Shown here: positions 8,504 to 15,945 of the stretch, one piece after another | Position numbering within the stretch: the stretch's first letter is position 1 | Layout: each line of letters starts with the position of its first letter | Source: a virus | Length of the DNA stretch: 31,356 bases | Strand: one strand, 5' to 3' | IMG/VR virus record: IMGVR_UViG_3300008448_000392 | Span: 1 to 31,356 of that record | The notes under the pieces: model-generated | The model's input: only the letters and a program-made list of their open reading frames with translations | What the model was told of the DNA's origin: nothing | Databases searched by the model: none | Program-made: the position numbers and the translations under genes

Positions 8504-10306
8504 TTAGTATTTTACAACTAGTTTGAAATCTTCAGTCTGATCAACACTTCTGTTGATTGGCGTTCTATTCTCAGTATATATTACGATACCGCTATACCTT
8601 TTTAGAGCAGGTGTGGATACCGATTGAACGTTTCCGGTTACCGTTGATACTGAACCAGTAACAAGTTCTCCAACTGTAAATCCTTGACCAGTTCCGTTTG
8701 TAGTAACACGAATAAGCTTTAGATATCCATTTGATCTTGCAGCATTACTATTTGCAAAGTAAACGACGCGAGCTTTTGCGCCACTTACAGAACCAGTTAC
8801 AATCTCGTCGGCGCGGAAATCGCCACCAACACCATTGACAAGAACATTTGTAGTTTGGTCAATTACTGTTGTGTTTGCATAAGAGCCGTTAGCAAGTATT
8901 GGGTCACGAATAACACCAATAACTCTAAAGTCATTATTGGTTGGGAATGTACCAGATTGAGACCCAATAGTTTTCATATTCATCATAACAGCAGTGCCGT
9001 AGAGTTCATCTACTGGATCAGAACCGTGCCCACCTTTTGGTGAAATAATAGCTCTTGCTGTTGCGCCATAACCGTACACAGAGTTAGCTGTAATACTTAC
9101 GTTTGCTGTTGAATATGAACGACCTTGACTGACAATTGTAATTCTACGAACTTGACCAGCAAATGTATTTGAAACGTATGCTGTTGCGCGAGAGGTTGTC
9201 GATAAACCACTATCACCACGAATTGTTACCAAAGGAGATATAACATAACGACTCGTGGTGTTTGGTGATGTAGAGAAAGCGGTATTGACAACCAATACGT
9301 TGTTGGCACCAAAATACTTTACAATCTTACGAAGCTGACCCGATCCAGCTCCTTCACTAATATAAAGTCCAGATCCAACATAAGAACCGTCAACAGAACT
9401 TGCATTACTCTTGATTGTGAGATATGTTGAATTGATAATCGATTGGAACGTATTTGATGTACTTAGATATCCAGAACCATTTGATGTAATCTTGATATGA
9501 TGAATAGCACCGTTACTTGCCAGCTGCTGCACATACCACTGGTTTGAATTGTCATTAGCCGTAAGAGTTTTTACTGGAATATAAGCATTAGTTTTGAACT
9601 TGAGTGCTTCACCAGGTGTAACTGTATACATATACTTCCAACGATAACCGTCGGATGTAAATTGAATGTTTGAATAGTCAATCGTTGTTGGCTTTACAGT
9701 TGAGTTTGCACCACGATTGTTATCAATACACTTATATACGTTACCAGTATCAGTTACAGTATAAAACTGCTTTGTATCCAAATCAGCATCTTTATCATCA
9801 TACTCGGTATAGAAAGTATTATTTGCCCAAACATTATTTGGTATAACATGAGACACATCAGAAGATTGAAACTTCTTCAATGCAATCATATCTCTCCAGA
9901 CATCATAATAAACATTATTGTATGATGCATCTACTGCCGGCGGATTAGTTTCTGCAAACAACTTACGAATATAAGCATTTGCACCAGCTGTAATTGTTGC
10001 ACTTGGTCTTGGCGTAACTACAATTGATTGTGCACTTGGAATTGAGTGAACACGAACAACTGTAGCTTGCCCAGTAATACCAACACGATCACCAACAGCA
10101 AGTTCTGTCTTGAATAGAGTTCCTTGCCCAACAATTGTATTCGAACTACTCGTCGTCTTTACTGTTCCAGATAAAGGAATAGCATTAGCATATGGCTGCG
10201 TCTTACCGATAAAGAAATAGTATCGGGTAGGCGCAGCCTCATTGAACGACTCAAAAAACTGAATCGCGTTGTGAATTCTAAAGTGACGAGTAATAAGAGC
10301 TGTCAT
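8504..10306 (-). CDS. 8: Baseplate wedge subunit gp8, enlarged
   Basis: 600 residues versus 334 in T4. The fold ends match T4 gp8: the N-terminus with FRIHNAIQFFES and YYFFIGKTQPYA, the DVWRDMIALKKF segment near residue 135, KCIDNNRGA and DGYRWKYMYTVTPGE in the middle, and the C-terminus YTENRTPINRSVDQTEDFKL (T4 has a very similar ENRPPI..DQTEEI ending). Two expansions explain the size: an inserted domain at about residues 44-116 (SNTIVGQGTLFKTELAVGD), also present in the gp7-position protein, and a long beta-rich segment at about residues 290-560 with Gly-Tyr motifs. gp8 links wedge subunits in the baseplate. The start ATG 10306 lies 3 nt after the previous stop, without a clear ribosome site, which suggests translational coupling. 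Confidence 0.9.
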   Translation of the reverse strand: MTALITRHFRIHNAIQFFESFNEAAPTRYYFFIGKTQPYANAIPLSGTVKTTSSSNTIVGQGTLFKTELAVGDRVGITGQATVVRVHSIPSAQSIVVTPRPSATITAGANAYIRKLFAETNPPAVDASYNNVYYDVWRDMIALKKFQSSDVSHVIPNNVWANNTFYTEYDDKDADLDTKQFYTVTDTGNVYKCIDNNRGANSTVKPTTIDYSNIQFTSDGYRWKYMYTVTPGEALKFKTNAYIPVKTLTANDNSNQWYVQQLASNGAIHHIKITSNGSGYLSTSNTFQSIINSTYLTIKSNASSVDGSYVGSGLYISEGAGSGQLRKIVKYFGANNVLVVNTAFSTSPNTTSRYVISPLVTIRGDSGLSTTSRATAYVSNTFAGQVRRITIVSQGRSYSTANVSITANSVYGYGATARAIISPKGGHGSDPVDELYGTAVMMNMKTIGSQSGTFPTNNDFRVIGVIRDPILANGSYANTTVIDQTTNVLVNGVGGDFRADEIVTGSVSGAKARVVYFANSNAARSNGYLKLIRVTTNGTGQGFTVGELVTGSVSTVTGNVQSVSTPALKRYSGIVIYTENRTPINRSVDQTEDFKLVVKY

Positions 10307-10309
10307 TTA

Positions 10310-10897
10310 TTAGGCAGATGCTGTATATGTGATGTTTAGAGTGTCGCCTGGTGTGACAACTTTGTCGCCAACAGTAAAGAGACCAGCTGAGTAAAGGATA
10401 CCAGTTGTACCAGCCTTTGTTGCGTTGTTGGCAATAAACGCGCCCTTTACAGTTCCTCCGGTACCGATTGAGAATACAACAGCGTTTGATGTTGCTTTCG
10501 ATCCAGAAGAAGACGCGGCAAATGTTACCTGACGACGTGTTCCCTGTGTATAGCCTGGAGCTGCAGCACCATCTGCGCCAGATTCTTTCCAGCCAGTGTG
10601 CGAATTCATTGTATCTGATGAAGAAATAGCCGAGTAGCCATTAGCAGCGATTAGACCCATATACCATGTGGTTGTACCTGGACCAACTGCGGCCGCACTA
10701 AGATACGCATCGAGAAGCGCATTCTTACCAGCTGTTGTAACTGTATTTGGGAAATCTTCTTCCCACTTTACGTTGCCTTCTGCATCGTAGCAAACGGCTG
10801 TATATGTGCCGTGCAGATCAACTGATTCTTGCGAACCAGCTCCGCGTGTAACGACTACATTAGTAGAGTCGCCGGCGTTAATCTTTTCAACTGACAT
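10310..10897 (-). CDS. Beta-rich virion-associated protein, unknown function
   Basis: 195 residues. It resembles a family of small phage structural proteins with the patterns GTYTAVCYDAEGNVKWE, NTVTTAGKNALLDAYL and TTWYMGLIA that occurs in several unrelated tailed phages, usually annotated hypothetical or as a decoration/fibre-associated protein. The composition is rich in Gly, Ala, Thr and Ser, with no cysteine pair, membrane segment or catalytic motif. It is the best-expressed-looking gene of the operon: an exact late promoter octamer lies 32 nt upstream and a strong AGGAGA ribosome site precedes ATG 10897. It separates the gp7-position gene from gp8, where T4 has no gene. A high-copy decoration or adhesion role is plausible but unproven. 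Confidence 0.7.
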   Translation of the reverse strand: MSVEKINAGDSTNVVVTRGAGSQESVDLHGTYTAVCYDAEGNVKWEEDFPNTVTTAGKNALLDAYLSAAAVGPGTTTWYMGLIAANGYSAISSSDTMNSHTGWKESGADGAAAPGYTQGTRRQVTFAASSSGSKATSNAVVFSIGTGGTVKGAFIANNATKAGTTGILYSAGLFTVGDKVVTPGDTLNITYTASA

Positions 10898-10944
10898 TTA
10901 TCTATTCTCCTTTGGGTTTAGACATGGGTATTTATATCAAGAAA
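10898..10944 (-). promoter_or_regulatory. Late promoter and ribosome site for the 195-residue gene
   Basis: Intergenic stretch with exact TATAAATA at 10929-10936 (minus strand), followed after about 20 nt by AGGAGAATAGATAA and the ATG. It sits immediately after the stop codon of the gp7-position gene, in non-coding sequence, so the octamer is not explained by coding constraint. Confidence 0.75.
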
Positions 10945-13554
10945 TCATGACCTATTTACAGTATCGTCAAGATTTAGGGTCGGGTCGACGATAGTTGCAA
11001 TCTGGGTTGATTGATAAGTTGTAATCTGAACTGCAGCATATGGTGTAATCTCACCATTGTTTTCTTGAATACCAAGATTCATTGCGGTTCCACCAACAAC
11101 TTGATCTGTTGGTGTTACCGACTCAGCAATCTGAGCACCAAGTAGAACTGTTGGATCTGGAAAATCCGTTGCAGTTATTGATTCTGTTCCAGTATCAAGC
11201 GCAACTGAATTATAAGTTCCATTTGTAGTATCTGTAGCAGTTACTGATTGAGTTCCTGTATCCAGATTACCAGAATTATAAGTTCCTGCTACACTATCGG
11301 TTGACGTTACTGACTCTGTTCCAGATGTTAGATTGACTGAACTATAGACACCAGCAACAATATCTGTTGATGTTACTGATTCAGCACCAGATGTCAAATT
11401 GCCAGAATTATAAGTTGCGTCTTGCGTATCCGCAGTTGTTACCGATTCAGTTCCAGATGTTAGATTACCAGAAACGTATGTAGCTGCGAAGCTATCGGTT
11501 AGCGCAATAGTTTCTTCATGACCAACGTTTTTGGTTACTATAGCAGTTGGCATCGAATCTGTTAGAGTTACAGACTCTGTTGGTATAGAAGCAGATGTTA
11601 CAAGACGACCAACAACTGTATCGGTAGATACGACTGATTCATCAACTTCTACATCATAAATGTTTGAATACGAGAATGATGTGATTACAACAGCAGGCGC
11701 AGTCGAATTGATAGTAAGCTCGTTGAAACGCTTTGTTCCCGCAGGATGAAGCGTTTTCTTGATAATCTCGCTATACTTATCTAGTGCTTCTGATACTCGA
11801 AGAACATAAGAAAACTCTTGATAATAGTAATTATCTTGTAGTCTATTGTTCCAGCTCAAGAAACCTTTTGTATCGATATAGCGTCCTGGGAAAGTAACAA
11901 TACCAGATGGCTTCGGTTGAGCCGAACCAGAGAAGGTTTTATGACGGCGAAGATAGCGATCTGCACTTCCGCCAGATACGTTAGCAGAAGAATATGTCTT
12001 TACAATTGCAGTATTACCTTGTGTAACATTGAGCAATGATGCATTTTCAAATCTATTGAAGTTTTGACCTGGGGAAATAATGCGCATCTTTTTGATAGCG
12101 CCTGGCGCAGGATTTACAGATACTATTGCATTTCTACCAATATAATTTCCATGACCGTCAGCTACGTTTAGTGATGATGTTTCGTTATCAACAATAGTAA
12201 CTGTTGGTAATGTTGTATACCCATATCCAGGATTGATAATGGCAATTGCATTGATTGCGAAATAGTTGGTTGCGGTAAACTTGAGTGCGTTGCCAATAAG
12301 GCTATATGCGTTTGCAGCGGCAAGACCAACATATGCACTTGCGCCGACAGCAATATTAGTTGTTGCGGCAATAGCGGAAATAAATGTCTGCGCACTTGAG
12401 ATAGAATGTACGCGAAGCGTATTAGCACTTCCATTGACGCGAACAATATCGCCTACATTTAGCTGCTCTGTAAAAGAAGATCCTTGACCAACAACAGTAT
12501 TCGATCCGCTTGCAAGCTTTACTGTTCCTGTAAGTTTGACGCGAACCGAAGCCGTATTAGCTCCACCAGCAACAAAGAACGGACCTGCACCAATCTGAAC
12601 GTTTCTGAGTGCAGAAATAGTATCGATACCAAGAGTTGTCGGAATTGGCTCTTGTGTCCAAGATGCAACCTTAGCAGCGAAGCCAGTTCCATTACCACCA
12701 CTAATAACAATTCTAGTATTGTCTTTAGTATAACCAGAACCACTATTTGTAATTCTGATTTCAATGCCTTCACCAGTATTGTTGGTTTCTGTAACAACAC
12801 CGCGCGCAACTTCTGTTGAACCCGCTCCACCAATTTCAATAACATCGCCAGGACTATGATAAGCGCCACCATCGACAACTTCTGCATCAATCAAAGAACC
12901 AACTTGTGCGCTAACAGTTACAAAGTTACCATTATCATCAACAACACGCTCGCCGTCAATAAAGAGTCCTGATACGTTTTCAACAACCATATCATAGATT
13001 GTCATACCAGCAGCAATTGTAGATGTAATACGCTGAACAAGCGCAGTTGCACCAGAAGTAATACCTCTTACATTGCTACCGCCAAATTCTATAGGGTTTA
13101 GTGAATATGGTTTGCCTACGCGTAGCTTTGTTTCTTGAACCCATCGACCATCAGATGCACGAAGAATATCTTCGCCAGGATAGTAGAACTCAAGTTCTGT
13201 ATCGAAGAGCGCACGAAATAGAAAGCGATACGACTCTTGCGAACCGCGCGAACGATAGAACTCGCGAATATGTTTAGCTAATAGACGCTTGTCGGCTAAT
13301 ACTTCTTTTGGAATATTGATCATAAACTCTTTGCGGAAGTATTCCACAAACGAGTCTACAGTTCTATCAATATCTTTGTTATCGCGCAGAGAACGAGCGG
13401 CATTGACTGGATTGCCATTCTGTTCCATATACTCAAAGTATGCCTTCATAAATGAGACAAATTGAGGCCCTTCCTCGCGAATGAATCCAGGGAACTGGGA
13501 ATCAATCTGCGAAGAGATTTTCTTTAGGATTTCGTCTGCGCCTGCTATTGCCAT
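10945..13554 (-). CDS. Baseplate structural protein in the gp7 position
   Basis: 869 residues. The N-terminal ~130 residues (FPGFIREEGPQFVSFMKAYF, LLAKHIREFYRSRGSQESYR, FLFRALFDTELEFYYPGEDI) are a conserved alpha-helical module of T4-like virion proteins. Then come beta-rich segments with the motifs GSGYTKDNTRIVISGG and INPGYGYTTLPTVTIV, an inserted domain at about residues 340-410 shared with gp8, and a C-terminal array of 22-residue repeats (about 695-804). The gene lies directly between gp6 and gp8, as gene 7 does in T4, and overlaps gp6 by one nt (TAATG). Membership of the gp7 wedge family is inferred from order and the N-terminal module; T4 gp7 is 1032 residues and I cannot confirm homology by eye. 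Confidence 0.75.
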   Translation of the reverse strand: MAIAGADEILKKISSQIDSQFPGFIREEGPQFVSFMKAYFEYMEQNGNPVNAARSLRDNKDIDRTVDSFVEYFRKEFMINIPKEVLADKRLLAKHIREFYRSRGSQESYRFLFRALFDTELEFYYPGEDILRASDGRWVQETKLRVGKPYSLNPIEFGGSNVRGITSGATALVQRITSTIAAGMTIYDMVVENVSGLFIDGERVVDDNGNFVTVSAQVGSLIDAEVVDGGAYHSPGDVIEIGGAGSTEVARGVVTETNNTGEGIEIRITNSGSGYTKDNTRIVISGGNGTGFAAKVASWTQEPIPTTLGIDTISALRNVQIGAGPFFVAGGANTASVRVKLTGTVKLASGSNTVVGQGSSFTEQLNVGDIVRVNGSANTLRVHSISSAQTFISAIAATTNIAVGASAYVGLAAANAYSLIGNALKFTATNYFAINAIAIINPGYGYTTLPTVTIVDNETSSLNVADGHGNYIGRNAIVSVNPAPGAIKKMRIISPGQNFNRFENASLLNVTQGNTAIVKTYSSANVSGGSADRYLRRHKTFSGSAQPKPSGIVTFPGRYIDTKGFLSWNNRLQDNYYYQEFSYVLRVSEALDKYSEIIKKTLHPAGTKRFNELTINSTAPAVVITSFSYSNIYDVEVDESVVSTDTVVGRLVTSASIPTESVTLTDSMPTAIVTKNVGHEETIALTDSFAATYVSGNLTSGTESVTTADTQDATYNSGNLTSGAESVTSTDIVAGVYSSVNLTSGTESVTSTDSVAGTYNSGNLDTGTQSVTATDTTNGTYNSVALDTGTESITATDFPDPTVLLGAQIAESVTPTDQVVGGTAMNLGIQENNGEITPYAAVQITTYQSTQIATIVDPTLNLDDTVNRS
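11143..11472 (-). repeat. Five tandem 66-bp (22-codon) repeats
   Basis: Consecutive units of the type SGNLTSGTESVTSTDSVAGT plus two residues, coding for residues about 695-804 of the gp7-position protein. Two more degenerate units with ESVTLTDS and ETIALTDS lie just N-terminal. Copies differ at many third positions, so this is not a recent duplication. Confidence 0.8.
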
Positions 13555-15446
13555 TAGAAGTTATACAGCTTGATTGATGGGGTTAGCAATGTAGTAGTCT
13601 GACCAACCGTTTCAATATTCGAAGCAGTAGATAGTGTCAGATTAGTATTGTCATCAATAACATTTACTTCACTCTGCGAGATTAGTAGAATCTGATTTCT
13701 TACAGGTGTGATATTTGGATTCAATGGAGCAGCAATAATAGAAATGCTTTCTCCAGTATAGGCTTCAGGTACAAAGTTTGTTATTGTTACTGTACCAGTG
13801 TCATAATCAATTGATCCAACATTGTAGTTGGTATATACTCGTCCAAGTCTACCTGCTGTCGATGGATAGTAAATACGAAGTGTACCAAATCCATTATCGT
13901 CAAAGTATGATGTTTGACCTGCGTAGGTAAAAGAAGAAGAAGTTACAGAACCATATCCTGGGTGTCGTGATACACCGCTAATCAACTCTTTAGTACCCAA
14001 ACGCTGAAGAGGATTGTTGAACTTCAACGAATAAGAATTGACGCCAGTTAGATTTGGCGTAAATGTTTTTCTCAAACGAATCTGCGCGTCTGTTGTTTGA
14101 ATGGCATCGTCTGTCGAATCAAGATAGTCGAGGAATCTTGAGAAACGGAAGCTATTGCCGAATGTCGATAGATAGTTTTCTTCAAAGGAAACGATACGAG
14201 CAGCAACAGCGGCTGCAAGCTCGCCTGGTGTTTTTGTCGTAAGCGATAGATTATATCTCACGTTTACCGTAGGAACCATGTACAGATATGTTGGATCGAC
14301 AATTTCGGTATCGATAGCTTGAACATTATACTTGTTTAGCTTTGCAATGATTTCATCTTTGCGTGAAGCTGAGAACAATGTTCCTGTCTTTGGCTTCGCA
14401 GCGATAAACACTTTGCCGTAGATAGGCGGATCGTTTTCTTCGCCACCCCACACATTGACAGCAGAGATATCTGGATTTTGATCCAGTAGCAATCTTCTAT
14501 AGTCCTCTGATGTTACGCAACGATTTTGTGTCTCGTACATTCGTGGCGCATTGAAGCGAACCGACTCAATGCTTTCGATACTAGAGCCACCAGAAGAACG
14601 ACCCATTGGAACAATTGTAATACCAGATTGACCATCAATTGTTGTATTGACAAGCGTAAATGTATTTGCGCCGTTCGGAAGTCCAGCATTACATACACGA
14701 TATGAAACAGTAATGATAGAAGATGTAGCTGGCTGAACACCAAGCACACCATCACCAAAACCAATCTTATACTTTTGCTGACGATCTGCTTCGACAAAGT
14801 AAATTTTAGAACTTGAGTTTACAGAGAGAATATCGTTACCAAGTACATATGTTTGCGTATTGCCGCCAGATGTTACCGTAACTGAAATGCTTGTTGTATC
14901 TACCATTTCATTTGGTAGAACAAAAGACGTATTCGAGCTTCTATTATAAACAAATCTATGTGTTAGCGGTTCGCCTTCAACAATATTGATATAATCGGCA
15001 AAGCCGTTTGAAGTATTGGCAGTAATCGTATATGTCTGTGGTGTAACAAATTTATATGTTGCACCATTTACAACTGCGTTGAAAGCTGTATCCTTAGGAA
15101 CACGAATTGATCTAAAAGTTGTATTGGCAAACGAGTTGGTAAAGATAAGCTGCACATTAGCACGAGCGCCACGCGCTGATCTTGGCGTATAGCCAAGTGC
15201 CTTAGCATGAGATACAACCGAGTCATATAGCTGAGCTGAATCGATAAAGCTTTCATTGACTGCCATGTTTGCATAGAACGCATTATAATACGTATTGTAT
15301 GCAAGCAAATCAAGCAACGTACCTAAAGCTGAGTCCGCAAAGTCATAATCAGCAAAATCTTGTTTCGACGCAATATAGTTGCGAAGATTGCTACGGATTG
15401 TATCAAAGTCCAATCCTGTTACGATGAGGTCGGTGTTGACTGCCAT
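13554..15446 (-). CDS. 6: Baseplate wedge subunit gp6 (gpJ-like)
   Basis: 630 residues versus 660 in T4. The N-terminus (DFDTIRSNLRNYIASKQDFA, then ALGTLLDLLAYNTYYNAFYA and NMAVNESFIDSAQLYDSVVS) is the classic gp6 start. The middle contains the baseplate_J-type region around SYRVCNAGLPNGAN and ESIESVRFNAPRMYETQNRC, followed by TSEDYRRLLLDQNPDISAVN. gp6 dimers form the inner wedge ring with gp53, gp25 and gp7. It overlaps gp25 by one nt at its start and the next gene by one nt at its end (TAATG both times), so the three are translationally coupled. Nothing looks truncated. Confidence 0.92.
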   Translation of the reverse strand: MAVNTDLIVTGLDFDTIRSNLRNYIASKQDFADYDFADSALGTLLDLLAYNTYYNAFYANMAVNESFIDSAQLYDSVVSHAKALGYTPRSARGARANVQLIFTNSFANTTFRSIRVPKDTAFNAVVNGATYKFVTPQTYTITANTSNGFADYINIVEGEPLTHRFVYNRSSNTSFVLPNEMVDTTSISVTVTSGGNTQTYVLGNDILSVNSSSKIYFVEADRQQKYKIGFGDGVLGVQPATSSIITVSYRVCNAGLPNGANTFTLVNTTIDGQSGITIVPMGRSSGGSSIESIESVRFNAPRMYETQNRCVTSEDYRRLLLDQNPDISAVNVWGGEENDPPIYGKVFIAAKPKTGTLFSASRKDEIIAKLNKYNVQAIDTEIVDPTYLYMVPTVNVRYNLSLTTKTPGELAAAVAARIVSFEENYLSTFGNSFRFSRFLDYLDSTDDAIQTTDAQIRLRKTFTPNLTGVNSYSLKFNNPLQRLGTKELISGVSRHPGYGSVTSSSFTYAGQTSYFDDNGFGTLRIYYPSTAGRLGRVYTNYNVGSIDYDTGTVTITNFVPEAYTGESISIIAAPLNPNITPVRNQILLISQSEVNVIDDNTNLTLSTASNIETVGQTTTLLTPSIKLYNF

Positions 15447-15868
15447 TATCGGACCCTATTGAGATTGATGTCGATATCAACGTCGTTGAGTGTAACGGCG
15501 TTTCTAAACTTGACTGTAATATAAAGTTGGTTACTATCTCTGTTCTCAGTAACAACTACACCACCATTTTCAGCAACAACAGCTCTTGGTTCGTAATTCT
15601 TGATAGCCGTTGTAATCTGGTTTTCGTAGTCGCTGGCAAAAATAGTATCGAAGTTATCGAATAGACGCTTACGAACATCTCCGCCAAACTCTGGGCGAAA
15701 CGGACGCTCGTAGCGATTTGTCAGCAAAAGGTTCTTTAGTCCTTGCTTGACCGCATCGTCATCCTTCTTGACAAGCAGCTTGCCTGTCGATGGATGCGCA
15801 CGAAACATAAGATCAAAGTCTTTGTTTGTGGTTTTGCCGAGCGATGGTGGTAGTGGTCTTTTTTTCAT
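15446..15868 (-). CDS. 25: Baseplate wedge subunit gp25
   Basis: 140 residues, close to T4 gp25 (132). Signature features: the N-terminal SLGKTTNKDFDLMF, the central LKNLLLTNRYERPFRPEFGG, LFDNFDT, and the conserved Glu-Pro-Arg motif at residues 93-95 (KNYEPRA). gp25 nucleates sheath attachment at the wedge; the family is called lysozyme-like by fold only. The start ATG 15868 has an AAAGGA ribosome site. A 77-nt non-coding gap separates it from the preceding gene, and this gap holds a near-consensus late promoter on this strand. Confidence 0.93.
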   Translation of the reverse strand: MKKRPLPPSLGKTTNKDFDLMFRAHPSTGKLLVKKDDDAVKQGLKNLLLTNRYERPFRPEFGGDVRKRLFDNFDTIFASDYENQITTAIKNYEPRAVVAENGGVVVTENRDSNQLYITVKFRNAVTLNDVDIDINLNRVR

Positions 15869-15884
15869 ATGTTTTCCTTTATCT

Positions 15885-15892
15885 TATTTATT
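15885..15892 (-). promoter_or_regulatory. Candidate late promoter ahead of gp25 (AATAAATA)
   Basis: AATAAATA on the minus strand, one base from TATAAATA, 17 nt upstream of the gp25 ATG in a non-coding gap and followed by the AAAGGA ribosome site. Placement matches the other late promoters in this window. Confidence 0.5.
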
Positions 15893-15905
15893 CTGAAAAA
15901 AAGAC

Positions 15906-15934
15906 TTGACAAATCAATCAAACGCCATTATAAT
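15906..15934 (+). promoter_or_regulatory. Perfect-consensus sigma70 promoter, antisense to the late operon
   Basis: TTGACA at 15906-15911, a 17-nt spacer, then TATAAT at 15929-15934, all on the plus strand. Both hexamers and the spacing are the ideal bacterial housekeeping form. The predicted start is near 15941, at the 3' end of the minus-strand 439-residue gene, so the RNA would be antisense to it and to the spike and hub genes. No convincing plus-strand gene lies downstream before 22567. Confidence 0.7.
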
Positions 15935-15945
15935 AGGAATTGTAT

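Noticed and set aside
12484-12890. 111- and 123-codon ORFs on both strands
   Set aside because: Shadows of the gp7-position gene; rich in Ser/Asn or Leu/Val as expected for misread frames.
15446-15868. gp25 as an active lysozyme
   Set aside because: The family name reflects a fold resemblance; the gene is a wedge structural protein with the Glu-Pro-Arg motif and no evidence of catalysis.
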